64,000 nucleotides of DNA from Torreya grandis (lineage: Eukaryota > Streptophyta > Pinopsida > Cupressales > Taxaceae), in NCBI GenBank assembly GCA_037957365.1, contig JARHVA010003263.1, positions 1,800,501 to 1,864,500 of the forward strand, in the 5' to 3' direction. Of the stretch, positions 47,221 through 57,715 are shown one piece after another. The position numbers and the translations under genes are program-made. Below the pieces are notes generated by a model, which saw only the letters and a list, made by a program, of their open reading frames with translations, had not been told where the DNA came from and did not search any database. Every line of letters begins with the position of its first letter. The stretch's first letter is position 1.

Positions 47221-48450
47221 CGGTTTGAGTAGAATATCTATGGCCAACTACCTATTTCAGGGAAGATACATGTAATATTATATGTATGCGAGTGGATTGG
47301 GTGAATTCCAGCTTGTAGTCCACACTACCAAATATTTGTAAGATTTGATAAGGGCCATAATACTTAGGGGATAGCTTGGTATCCTTTTTCTACTACTTCA
47401 AATACATTTTATTATATGGATGTAATCACACAAATATTCAATCACCTATGTCAAAATTTTGCTCACTATAGTGTCGATCTACTTATTGTTTTATGTGATT
47501 CTGAGCCATAACTAAAGTTTCTTGTAAATTGGTGAGGATATGTTGTTGATGGTGAATGTGTTTATAAATAACTAAAACCTTGGGATGGACCATCAAGGTT
47601 TAAGTTATGGATGGTGTTAGTATCCATAAAATTCCACAAAGGGGGACATTTTAGATGAATTATGAACAGAAGTATTATACCACCATTTGGCAAGTGGCAT
47701 CTAATGAACCCATTTTCCTATTTATCTAAAATAAAATAACAAAGATAAACTTATAGATATTTTTTAATACCTCTATTTTTCCATAATATTGAGTATTATA
47801 AGATGAATTATGAGTCAATTGGGCACCCAAACATGTAGATAATTTAGTCCAAAAATTACTAGTAAATATAGGATCTCGATCACTTATAATGATATTTAGA
47901 GTACCATGCAATTTCTAAATGATATTGAAAAATTAGAAGCTACTATACTAAAAAAAAAAAGTTGTGATAGGGAACAAAAATGAGAATACTTGGTGAATCG
48001 ATCCAAAACTACCATGATAATATTTTTACCCTCGGATCATGGTAACCTAGTAATGAAATGCATGTAAATCTCCTCCCAACACTTGTTGGGGATGGATAAA
48101 GGCTATAAATGACCTGGTATCTTAATGGTTTCCCCTTTGTTTTGTTGACATATCATGTATTCTACCACATATTTTTGGACATCCCCCTTGAGTCCTTCCC
48201 AAAATAAATCTTTCTTGATTTTATGATATTTTTTCAAAAATCTGGAGTTACCTCCAAGTGGAGAGGCATGAATTTACTTAAGAATTTTATGTTTGAGGAG
48301 AGAATGATTATAGAGGTATAATTTATATTTATACCATAATGTGTTCCCCTACCATGTAAATTTTTTTGATTTATCATAACCTTACTGAATATTCTAAATA
48401 AAGTATTTGGTAGCACTATCATTCTCTCATTCTAATCTTGCTTCCTCTAG
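47200..48450 (-). pseudogene. pol: Chromovirus integrase
   Basis: The zinc region reads ASPLGG (stop/frame changes), KYHKIKKDLFWEGLKGDVQK-like text, and a C-x2-C remnant (YMICQQNKGETIKIPG) at about 48240-48110. The core has HGTLNIIISDRDPIFTSNFW (47911 onward, catalytic Asp kept), AQLTHNSSYNTQYYGKIEVL (Glu kept, Gly-Gln changed to Gly-Lys), and the C-terminal GPY region (KYYGPYQILQIFGSVDYKLE, about 47370-47310). It is stop-rich and inactive. Confidence 0.87.
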
Positions 48451-48970
48451 CCAATATCCCTGCCACATGGTCATAATGCATAACAATGCCTCAACTAATT
48501 CATCATATCAAGAGAGGGAATCTAACACCATATTATATATTATTTTTTATACACTATTTAAAAATCATAGCCTTAAATTTTATTCACCCATTTTTTTTCT
48601 TCATATGACAATCATTATTATAAAAAATATTTGAGGCTATCATGATCAGTCTTTACCTGATAGTGATGACCCATCAAATAAGGTCTCCATTCCTTGACTA
48701 CATGCATAATATCCATAATGTATTTATGATATATTGGTTTGATCTTATTTTTCCCTTTAGTTGGTGACTTTAAAATTATATTATTCTACCTTCTTGTATG
48801 AGTACAACCCATATGCCATATCCTGATGCGACACACTCCACAATAAAAGTTTTTGAAAAAATAGGATAACCAAAATTGGAGTTGTGAACATAGCCATTTT
48901 CAACTATTCAAACATATTGGTAGTTGAATCAGTCCATTGGAAGGAGTATTTATTCAATAAAGAGGTGAGT
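48450..48970 (-). pseudogene. pol: Chromovirus RNase H
   Basis: Minus strand reads IPIFSKTFIVECVASGYGMG at about 48915-48855. This is the family's 'L-P-D-F-S-K-x-F-x-x-E-x-D-A-S-G' block with the catalytic Asp replaced by Val. The following sequence is heavily degraded, with recognisable IKFKAMIFK and GIVMHYDHVAGILARGSK towards 48430. It would degrade the RNA of RNA/DNA hybrids. Confidence 0.72.
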
Positions 48971-49960
48971 GGGGCTGGAATAGTACCATAATTTTTGACA
49001 AACCTATGATAGTAACTAGTTAGCCCCAAAAATCCTCAAAGGTTTTTGAGGGTATTAAGAACTTGCCACTCCATCATCATTTGGATTTTTTTTAGGATCA
49101 AAATTTCACTCCTTCATGTGAAATAATATGACCCAATTAATCTATTGACACCAAAACCACATTTGGAAGGATTAACATAAAGTTGATGTTGTTTTAGAAT
49201 TGAAATTACATGTTTCACATGCTTCAAATGGTCTTCCCAAATTTTAATATATATAAGGATATCATTAAAAAATGCCACTATAAAATTTATCAAAAATTAA
49301 CTAAAAATTGTATTCATCAAACTCTAAAATTTATATGGTGCATTTATGATTTTAAAAGACATGACCAAAAATTCATAATGGACTTCATGAGTTCTAAAAG
49401 TGGTTTTAGATATCTCCTCATCACAGAATCAAATCCGATGATACCAAGAGTGAAGGTATAACTTGGTAAAATATACAAAAACATTCAATTCATTTAGAAA
49501 ATAATCAATTAATTAAATATCAAACTTATGTGTTATGGTTTAATTATTGATTTATCTATTGTCTAGGCCCATCCTCCAAGTGTCATCCTTATTTTATACC
49601 ATGACCATAGGGCAGGAATATTTGATTTGACTATGTTAGTTGATTCTTACCTCCAACATATCCTATACCATATTTTAAAGTTCACTCTTATATTCATAGG
49701 GATACCTATAAGGTTTAATTTTGGGTGTTTTACTTCTTGGAATGAGTTTGATGGCATGATCATGCATTCAGATTAGAGGAAGTAATTTTGGCATGTCACC
49801 AAAAATAACATAATGGTCATCTAGCACCCTTTGAAAATTAGAATGTGTAGAATCCTTAGTTGGTTGAACCTCTATGAAAAATAAATGTTCCAAAAATCCC
49901 TTGGCACCTTTTTTGAGAATCTTCATCATCTAATGGGAACTAACCAGTTATGGAGATTTA
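48970..49960 (-). pseudogene. pol: Chromovirus reverse transcriptase
   Basis: Entry blocks are FQRVLDDHYVIFGDMPKLLP and HDHAIKLIPRSKTPKIKPYR (about 49830-49700), then YSCPMVMV and KDDTWRMGLDNR. The palm reads FFNDILIYIKIWEDHLKHV (about 49285-49230), in which the first Asp of the catalytic FFDD box is Asn. The thumb has LYVNPSKCGFGV and SYYHRF-like text (GANWLLS in a shifted frame). Order and spacing are those of chromovirus RT. It is broken by many frameshifts and is inactive. Confidence 0.87.
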
Positions 49961-49999
49961 TCCCATAATCCACATAGTTCAATTGTCCTACCTTTTGAA

Positions 50000-50300
50000 T
50001 GAATCCTCATGAATAGTTCCTATAAATTAATATAAATAGTCCCAAAGTGTTGAGCCATTTCACTACTAAAATAATTTTAACTCCTAGCATGGTAATAGAA
50101 AACATAGTAGAATATAAAAAGTAATCTCTTATATCAAGATTAATTCTAAGGCATTTTCTAGAATAGTTGTCTATGCCACCATCTATAATCATGACATAAA
50201 AGTCTAGAGCTAGGTAAGGGAAATAGTTTAAATAAATAATCACTTATTGTTGATGAAGTTATGTATACTCTCAGAGTTAATTAGCATAGTCACCTTTTGT
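50000..50300 (-). pseudogene. pol: Chromovirus aspartic protease
   Basis: Minus strand reads MLINSESIHNFINN at about 50285-50245. The family active site is IDSGSTHNFI, so both the catalytic Asp (now Asn) and Gly (now Glu) are changed. After a stop-rich gap, the 78-codon open stretch 50243-50007 contains LDIRDYFLYSTMFSITMLGV and KIILVVKWLNTLG, which match the usual C-terminal 'D-V-V-L-G-x-x-W-L' block. Inactive. Confidence 0.8.
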
Positions 50301-50499
50301 TTCTTTAATAAACCCACCACCTTAAGAGTTTGAGGAATCCTAATTCATGAAAGTACATGATAAGAAATAGTAGGTTAAGAATATTTAGATTCATCCTCAG
50401 GTTCTTCTAAACCTATCCCTAAAGAATCATCATATTCTTCCTCATCATTGGTGCATTAAATTTAAAACTTCTTTTCAGTACATCAATGTCCTTTGCTCC

Positions 50500-51140
50500 A
50501 TTTTCTATCATAGCCAAAACATAAACCTTTTGCATGATTTTCTTTAATTTACTAAGGCGTAAATTAGTAGTCTATGGAAATGATGGTGTTAAGAAATGTG
50601 TTCATGGACATTAGTGAAAGGTATTCATATGATTATATCTTTTTACTTAATTATTTGTGCCCTTAGTATGGATTCAAATATATTATTGGGATTAAACATG
50701 CAAACATCCAATTGGATGCTATCATTGAGGCCACCCAAAAATAAATCAATCAAATTTTCCTTGTTAATGTCTATCACATGTAAGGTAAGATTATAAAATT
50801 GATGAATATGACACTTTACAGTCTTAGTTTGGCACAACTAAGCTATTTGGATGAAGTAATTTTCAAAGACATTATTTTAATAGTGGAACTGCAACTCCTC
50901 ATAAAATACCAACCTTGAAATTGGGGCATTGTTCTTTTTCTTTTGATCACACAAGCAATGATACCAAATGAACTGCTCATGTTTCAATTATAGATTGGCC
51001 ATGACCATATTTTTTGAATAGAGTGTCAAATTTAGATCAAATAAATTTTTAGTTTGAGTAAGCCATGTGAGTGGATTATTATCATCAAACTTATGCAAGT
51101 CCATTTTTGGCAACATCATCTTTAGCCCCATATTATCACT
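50500..51140 (-). pseudogene. gag: Chromovirus gag
   Basis: The minus strand reads MMLPKMDLHKFDDNNPLTWL (51114 onward), QFIWYHCLCDQKK, then YEELQFHY, and the open stretch 50837-50643 with CHIHQFYNLTLHVIDINKEN, LIDLFLGGLNDSIQLDVCMF and NPNNIFESILRAQ. 'H-x-F-D/E-N-P-x-x-W' and 'L-x-x-LF-x-x-GL' are the standard chromovirus gag capsid blocks. Gag forms the particle. A zinc knuckle is not legible. Several stops are present. Confidence 0.82.
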
Positions 51141-51849
51141 AGAATTGTTTGGATTGAGAGACTCAAAGGGGAGTGGTGGAGTGTTATTTTTTAAAGGTTG
51201 AGATAAAGGTTGGAAAATTGCCTAGTTAGATATTGTAGTTGATCTCTTAAGCTATTCATCTCTCCTCTCATCCCCATGACTTTTCCTTGAACTGCATGGA
51301 GATCATTTTTCTACACCATGCCATGTAACTATGATTGAACATGTTGAACCACCATTAAAATACTCAAATATAAATCTATAGAGTCCATATCATCCTGGTA
51401 ATGAGTTTTATACATTTCATTCCCTTTATTGCATCCATGAATGTTATGCCCAGCCATACACAAATCTTAGGAGGGTGTATCCCTTAAAAAATGTATCAAT
51501 AGATGACACTGTTGCAATCAACTCACTAAGATGAATCTAATGGATGATAATGTGCACAAGGGTGAAATATTTTGGCCCAAAAATGTGTACCAGTAGAATA
51601 TACCATTATGATCATCTTGTAGAGATAAATCCAATGGCTACTAATTTGCACAAGGTTAAAAAAATTGTAGGTTTTTTTTTTAAATTATTTTTTATTATTT
51701 TATTATTTATATTTTGTAAAATAATCCACAAATAAAACTATAGTGAAAAAAAAATAATTATTTCCAGATCATAAGTTATGTTTTTTTTACCTTCTAGTGC
51801 TCTGTATGCCATATGTGAAAAAAATAGTGTCATATAAACTTACCCAAAT

Positions 51850-51866
51850 TGAAGCTCTAATACCAC
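51850..51866 (-). other. Chromovirus primer-binding site (initiator-Met type)
   Basis: Minus strand, two bases after the 5' LTR end, reads TGGTATTAGAGCTT. This differs by one base within the first 12 from TGGTATCAGAGC, the complement of the plant initiator-methionine tRNA 3' end used by many plant LTR elements to prime first-strand synthesis. Confidence 0.9.
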
Positions 51867-51867
51867 T

Positions 51868-52215
51868 TGTAATGAAATTACTTATATGATTTATAATAAT
51901 AGAATAATATATCATAGAATTTAGAAAATAAAAAATAGATCCACAACAATAATTGGTGAAAGAGAAAAATATTTGACTATTATGACTAGTCCACTTTAAG
52001 GGGGAAACCTCCATAGTGATGCAATAAGAATATAATTTTGAATATGGTGCTCTAAGACTAACTACTAAATCTTATATATAATCTAATTATCCATGTTTAT
52101 TTCATAGGCCAACCTAATAAAAACATAGGTAAATGTGATAAGAATATAAAAAGGTATGTATACCACAAGCTGGCCACACATAACCTTAGACATACCATAT
52201 GATAAGGGTGTAATG
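51868..52215 (-). repeat. Chromovirus 5' LTR
   Basis: Matches 46666-47013 from 'tgtaatgaaattacttatat' (plus strand) through 'gctctaagactaactactaa' and 'catatgataa'. The element is on the minus strand, so its start is at the high coordinate. The outer end reads 'taatg' where the 3' LTR keeps 'tca', apparently two substitutions in the terminal CA. The copies have diverged at many sites and by small indels, so the insertion is old. Confidence 0.9.
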
Positions 52216-53472
52216 GGATGTGTTTTAGGATATATGCTAGTAATAAAATTATTGAAGCATAGATCCTTTTTATAAAAATGGCCAATCTTGTGATGTTGGC
52301 AAGGGAGTTGAATCTCTTGATCTTGAATGAGTTCTAATATAGCTTCATCATTAGGAAGCATGGGTAAAGGCCCATAATATTTGACATCCACTTATATATA
52401 TACAATATGATTACCTTTGTTTTCATGATCATGATGTATTTGTCTTACAATCATAGCCTTAGAAATTAAGGTAATTTTTTGGGTTTGAGTAAAAGATACA
52501 AATATCAATCTAGAATGTATCATGTTTGTTTATACAATCTCTTATAGTGGAGTGTGATGAAACTATATCATTTTGAATAATTTTTTTAGAGTAACAAAAT
52601 GAGTTTTGATTGAATCAAGTTAGCCAATGTAGTCTTATGAGAGTGTAAATCTAAAATAACTTTATCAATCATGAATGAAATTTTACCGATGCAATCTAGA
52701 ACTAATTATTAAATTATGTTGGGTTGGTCAAAAAAGTCTAAAAGATGAGAAATAGGAAAAATAGTACCAAACTGATCGATGCCATCAGATGTGGGAATAA
52801 TCATAATATATTGGACAACCCATGGTGTGTATATCAAATATGGATTAATAATAGGGACATAATCTTATGGTTCTACATCAACATTACTTTAGTCAGATGA
52901 TATATGATTAACATAAACATTGTGGTTAAAGGCATACATTTTAGCCAAGGTATTTTGATAATGCATAACATCTAAGTCTCATGATTGGGCTTTAGCCATA
53001 ATGTAGATATCATCATAAGATGTATAAATGTTACATCTATGAGAATTAGGTTAATCAATGTCAATAGATAGGTTGATAGTGGAAATACCCATGTTATCAA
53101 AAGTTCTAGGAAACATGATTATACGATCTTGAAAATTTATGGCTACCCCACATTTAGTGCAAGTGAAATCATTGTCTATGTAAGATGATTCATGAGAATT
53201 ATGTGGGTGAGGAATTTTAGTAATATCATCAATTATAAGAATGGTCTTATCACATGGAAGATATAAGGAAGAAGCCATTATAATATATAAGGAGGTATTT
53301 GAGTGGTATTATAAATGTTTTTTAATTCATTGGGTTCATCATAATTGAAATTTGCAAGAGTGACATAGAGATCAGGATGCATGTTAACAAATTCAAGAAG
53401 AGGCAGACTATTATATGAGTATAAATAGGAATGCGATATTGAGATTTTGGATTTGGAAGTTGAATGCTCCAA
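52216..53472 (-). pseudogene. Tat C protease-RT linker, upstream piece
   Basis: Three open stretches (53472-53278, 53278-53051, 52391-52083) hold LLEFVNMHPDLYVTLANFNY, KNIYNTTQIPPYIL, CTKCGVAINFQDRIIMF, DNMGISTINLSIDID, and VKYYGPLPMLPNDEAILELI. Each has a clear partner in Tat B (FVNMNPYLQVTLVDF, KNTYNTTKLPLYIF, CNEYGVVILFQDP, YYGPLPILPSDEAILELL). The last reaches FITSIYPKTHP, where the chromovirus target site lies. No catalytic motif is present. Confidence 0.75.
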
Positions 53473-53499
53473 TGGTTTGGATCTACTTCATGCTTATTA

Positions 53500-53890
53500 A
53501 GTTTTCTATTATGGATAAATTTGATGCATTAACCAATTGAAAATGTGATAGCTCTCATGAAATAAGTCCATAGATGACCTAAGAGCATGTTATAATAGAT
53601 TATAATATGTATAACCATAAGCTTTGTGTATATGGTTTTAGGTCTAGTGGTGAGAGGGATATAAATACAACCAAGAGGCTTTTTATTGGTTTTATCAAAT
53701 CCATGATAAATAATCTGAGTTTGATTAAGGTTTTATTTGGAGCATCCTATTTTTTGGAGCAACCAAAGATAGGAAACATGTTGATCCTTCATCTATGAAT
53801 ACTTTCATTTTAAGGTATTATATATTATAATCTTAATGAAGATGGGTGGGTTATCAACTTGAAAAATAATTTTGTCATGAATGTTAAAGT
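53500..53890 (-). pseudogene. Tat C aspartic protease
   Basis: The minus strand reads NIHDKIIFQVDNPPIFIKI, then after a frameshift KVFIDEGSTCFLSLVAPK. The active-site box is ID-E-G rather than ID-[ST/G]-G. Further on are GFDKTNKKPLGCIYIPLTTR, NMLLGHLWTYFMRAI and CIKFIHNRKLNKHE. The blocks match Tat B in the same order and spacing. The start of the similarity, near 53890, marks where the relic is cut off on this side. Confidence 0.72.
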
Positions 53891-53899
53891 ATGTATTTC

Positions 53900-55472
53900 A
53901 TGTGTAATTATCATGTTTTCTAGTGTCTTAGCTAGTTATTTTATCATCTAGTGAGTTTGTCCTATGTGAGTATTTTATCCACATTGGCTAGTTTAACTAG
54001 TTTTTTATTTCACCTTGCCTATATATGCAAGTGCCTTCATTTGTACTAACATACTTTGATATGCTTAATTTTTGAATAGTATATGATCTACCTTATTTTT
54101 GTATTTCATATCAGTAGTTTCCTTTTAATGTTTTGTTGCCAACACTTTGGATTCATTGGGTTGGAATGCCTTCACCATTTATAACATGGAATCATAGCCC
54201 TAAATAAGTTACAACCATTCACTAGCTTGTAATTCAAATAGTTTTGTTCCATTTTACTCTTGTCCTTGTGCAAGTGTAGAATAAAATCATGTGAGAATAT
54301 CTTGGTGCCTATTTTTAGACTTTTCAAATATTTTGAAGCTTTTCATTGTTTTGAGGTAGTCAAAGAGAAGATTTTGAAGCTTTTCATTGTTTTGAGGTAG
54401 TGAAAGAGAAGAAGCTTGGCATATCAGATTTGAGAAAGGCTAGGCATTGGGTTTGTCTCCTTGTTGCTTTAGATCTGAGCTTAACACCTTTCTTTTGTTC
54501 TAAGATCTATTTTATTGCATATGTCTTAAGATAAGATATCAAGAGAAGTATCTTGGTTTTCTCATACTTGGCATTGAAGTGCTTTTGATGAATTTTATGC
54601 TAAGCTTTTTTAGATTTTTTCAAACTTGTGTTGTTTTGAGTGTAATATGCATTAAAATCCTTCTTTGTAGTAAGGTATTGAATTGAAAGTGTAGCCAAGG
54701 CATCTTAAATCTGGCTAGACATCCTTTGGAGTGTGGCAAAAAATTTTGTCTCTTGTTTCAGATCTTGGCACTAGTGTTGGCCTTTCATACTTTTGTTGCA
54801 TTTATTTTGGCATTGCCTTTGACCCTCAAATCTACCAATATACTAGTGGCATTTTAGATTTAAGGTAGTAATGGCATTAAATTTTTTTTTTTTAAAGTTT
54901 ATATTCTGCAAAAGCATTGAAGAAGATTTGAGGTATCTTAAATCCTTGGTTTTGTTATGTTGTAGATCCTATTTATAAATTACAATGTATTTCAAATAAT
55001 GTACATTTAAAATGTACTATACACTATATGTATTTTGGACCCCTTTTAATGGGAAATTGTTTTTGGTTTATTATGCCCATAGTTTTGGTACTCATTATTT
55101 TATATTACTACTTTGTTGATGTATTATATATAGATAGATATTTCATAGGTAATACATCATGAGAACAAGGGTTTGAGAAGGAAGAATAGGGTGTGTGAAT
55201 TTAGGTACAAATTCAAGAGGGTTTGTTACACATAGCTCCAAATAATATTTTTGCATTGTAATCATGAGAAGACTAATTTGAGAGTGGTTTGTACTCTTGT
55301 GGCTTGTAATAAATTATGAACAAGTGTATCCCACATGGGTGAACCACATTAAATCTGGTCTTCTTATTTTGAATGTTTATTTATGTTCTTTCTACATTTT
55401 TATTTATATCTATTATTGTTATTATGATCTTGTGAAATTTTTCTACATCAATTTTTGTATTTATTCCTAACA
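53900..55472 (+). repeat. Probable 5' LTR and flank of the Tork copia
   Basis: No protein is legible. The right edge is placed at 55472 because 'cctaaca' there is followed by an initiator-Met type primer-binding site at 55475. The left edge is unknown: the Tat C relic ends near 53890. A 41-bp tandem duplication (54331-54412) and several 'ttggcat' motifs occur, and the latter also occur in the 3' flank at 59468-59560. I could not align a full LTR pair. Confidence 0.45.
54331..54412. repeat. Two-copy tandem repeat, period 41 bp
   Basis: The unit starting 'ttttgaagcttttcattgtt' and ending 'aaagagaaga' occurs at 54331-54371 and 54372-54412 with a single difference (c/g near the end of 'gtagtcaaag' against 'gtagtgaaag'). 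The near-identity shows this duplication is recent compared with the element around it. Confidence 0.93.
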
Positions 55473-55474
55473 AC

Positions 55475-55490
55475 TGGTATTAGAGTAGCA
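55475..55490 (+). other. Tork copia primer-binding site
   Basis: 'tggtattagagtagc' lies two bases after the LTR-like end 'aaca'. It matches TGGTATCAGAGC (initiator-Met tRNA complement) at 10 of 12 positions. It marks the start of the internal region. Confidence 0.82.
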
Positions 55491-55547
55491 AGTTGTATTT
55501 TATGAAGTGTTGAATCATAGGAAGGGTTATTAGTTAAAGTGGGAGCT

Positions 55548-56340
55548 ATGGTTGATGATCACATATGAAAGGTTGAAAAGTTCAACGAATATAACTTTGT
55601 TATGTGGAAGATGCAGATGGAGGATTACCTCTATTAGAAAGACTTCCATGATCTACTGGAAGTAAAAGTAAAACAATTAGTGAGTATGACAGATGAAGCT
55701 TGGGAGCCACTTGATAGGAGAGAACTTGGGGCCATCAAGTTATGCCTTGCATCTTCAATCATGCTCAATATATCATAAGAGAAGACCATAGAAGGTATCA
55801 TGAATGCATTAGGGAGGTTATATGAGAAACCCTTTACTTCTAATAAAATATTTTTAATGAAAAAGTTATTTAATATGAAGATGTTTAAAAATGGTTCAGT
55901 TGATCATCTGAATAAATTCAATATGGTTGTGAGTATGTTGAATTCTATAAAAACTGATTTTGATGATGAAGTTAGGGCTTTGCTTATTTTATATTCCTTA
56001 CCATAAATTTAGAATAGCATAGTAATGGTTGTGAGAAATGTGGTATTTAATAATGTCAAGTTGAAGTTTGAGGATGTCATAGGAGTAATCCTTAGTGAGG
56101 AAATTTGATGGAAAAGCTCTTGGGAAAATTCTAATCTAGGTGATGCTTTGGTAGTGGAGAGTAAAGGGGGACAAAAGTTTAGAGGAAAAGGAAAGCATGG
56201 AAAGTCAAATGGTCCTATAAGGTCAAAATCAAGGGGCAAGATGGTATGTTGGCACTGTGGAAATACTAGGCTACGAAGAAGGATTGTTGGTCTCTTCAGA
56301 ACAAGAATAAAAATTAGGAAGACACCAAGGAGGTGAATGT
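55548..56340 (+). pseudogene. gag: Tork copia gag
   Basis: From ATG at 55548 the frame gives VEKFNEYNFVMWKMQMEDYL, LGAIKLCLASSIMLNIS, then an open stretch from 55800 with ALGRLYEKPF and FNMKMFKNGSVDHLNKFN. Stops occur at about 55778, 56004 and 56106. A zinc knuckle begins CWHCGN near 56248. A one-base frameshift follows, and the remainder (GY, then DCWSLQNKN) is read in another frame. Gag packages element RNA. Order and wording fit the UBN2 gag family. Confidence 0.85.
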
Positions 56341-56870
56341 CACAATAGGTAATGTTTGTCAGAATTCATTAATTCTCTCCATTGACAATATTATAGAGTC
56401 TTAAGTTTTAAATTTAGGGCCTTCTTTTCATGTTACACCATACATGCATTATTTTATTGATTATATTCAAGGAGATTTTGGACATCTTTACCTTAGTGAT
56501 GATGAGCCTTACATCATAGTAGGAAAAGGAAGTGTTTAGATCAAGATGTAGAATGGGAACATTTGGATATTGAAGGATGTTAGGTATGTGCCTAAGTTGA
56601 GACAAAATTTGGTATCCACAAGACAACTAGGTAGTGAAGGTTGTATGGTGACATTTACAATAGACTCTTGGAAGGTGACCAAGGGTTATCTTATTGTAGG
56701 AAGAGGTAAGAAGGTTGGTACCCTATATTTATCAAGTAATGATGATTATTTTAATTTGGTTGCTTTAGATGTAGATGCAACTTTGTGTCACAACAGGCTT
56801 AGTCACATGAGTCAAAAAGGGTATACAAATTTTGAAGGATCAGTTACCCAAATTAAAAGGGTTTGATTTA
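56340..56870 (+). pseudogene. pol: Tork copia protease and pre-integrase
   Basis: LNLGPSFHVTPYMHYF at about 56412-56460 replaces the family's LDTGASFHMT: catalytic Asp is Asn and the TGA loop reads LGP. The 98-codon open stretch from 56570 holds LKDVRYVPKLRQNLVSTRQL, DSWKVTKGYLIVGRGKKVGT and LCHNRLSHMSQKGYTNF, the last being the H-x-x-x-H part of the integrase zinc finger. The protease would process the polyprotein. It is inactive. Confidence 0.83.
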
Positions 56871-57700
56871 GATTTTTGTGAGGACTGTGTACATGAAAAA
56901 TAGAAAAGGATAAATTTTATCAAGGTTGAACCTATAAAGAAGGAGAATAAGTTAGAGATGGTTCATTTAGATGTATAAGGGCCAACTTAGGTATCTTTTA
57001 TTGGTGGGTCATCTTATTATGTCACTTTTATTGATGATACAACTAGGAAATTTTGGGTGTATAACATTAGGAGAAAATATGATGTGTTTGATATGTTTAA
57101 AATATGGAAATCCTTGGTTGAGAATGAAATAAGTCTCAAGTTAAAATGTCTTAGGTCAGATAATGGTGGGGAATATTGTAGCAATGTATTTTTTGATTAT
57201 TATTCAAAGAATGGAATTTGCAGATAGAGGATTGCTCCAATAACTACATACAATAATGGAGTGTTATAAAGGATGAACAAGACTATCATGGAGCATTCTA
57301 AGAGCATGAGGTTGCATGTAGAACTACCTCTTTAGTTTTGGGCAAAAGTAGTAAACATGACTATATATTTGATAAATAGAGGTCCTTCATCTGCTTTGGA
57401 TAGAGGCATACCTGAGGAATCTTGATTTGGTAAGAAGGTTGATTATTCATTTCTTAAAATATTTGGTTCTAAAGGCTTCATTTATATTGATAAGGATGAT
57501 AGGACCAAGCTAGAGGCTAAGTCTAAAAAATACACCTTTATTGGTTATGGTAAGGATGATTTTGGTTTCTATATTTGGAGCCTTAAAAACAAGAAAATAT
57601 TTATGTCTAGGGATGTTGTTTTAAATTCAAAAGTCATGTATAAATTGTAGTTATAGGATCAAAAAGAAGATTTTAGGAAAGATTACACATTACTGGAGGA
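56870..57700 (+). pseudogene. pol: Tork copia integrase
   Basis: The zinc finger ends with CEDCVHEK-like text at about 56880. The core follows: MVHLDV (stop) GPT, SYYVTFIDDTTRKFWVY with Asp kept, LKCLRSDNGGEYCSNVFFDY (57150-57210; second Asp kept), and NNGVLXRMNKTIMEHSKSM, where catalytic Glu has been lost (stop). The C-terminal blocks VDYSFLKIFGSKGFIYI and SKKYTFIGYGKDDFGFYIW end near 57640. The domain inserts cDNA. Stops at about ten places make it inactive. Confidence 0.88.
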
Positions 57701-57715
57701 ATTATAGATGATAAA

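Larger units (their letters stand above)
46666..52215 (-). mobile_element. Full-length Reina-like chromovirus (Ty3/gypsy) relic
   Basis: A complete 5.55-kb element on the minus strand: 5' LTR (51868-52215), primer-binding site, gag, protease, RT, RNase H, integrase, chromodomain, polypurine tract, 3' LTR (46666-47013). Both LTRs are 348 bp by my boundaries, and the 5-bp duplication GGATG flanks the element (46661-46665 and 52216-52220). It is inserted in the linker of Tat C. The gag, RT and integrase blocks fit the chromovirus clade, with wording closest to Reina-type elements. Stops, frameshifts and altered active sites show it is inactive. Confidence 0.93.
46500..53890 (-). mobile_element. 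Tat-lineage relic (Tat C), split by a chromovirus
   Basis: Minus-strand relic in two pieces, 53890-52216 and 46665-46500, separated by the chromovirus at 46666-52215. The pieces carry the protease and linker of a Tat element matching Tat B block by block. The reading frame crosses the insertion: FITSIYPKTHP before it and LPRYPYHFIDGNFMLIKE after it match consecutive Tat B text (SSMDPKINP, LPHNINHF, DGNVILIEE). RT, RNase H and integrase are not found below 46500, so the relic is truncated there. Confidence 0.85.
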
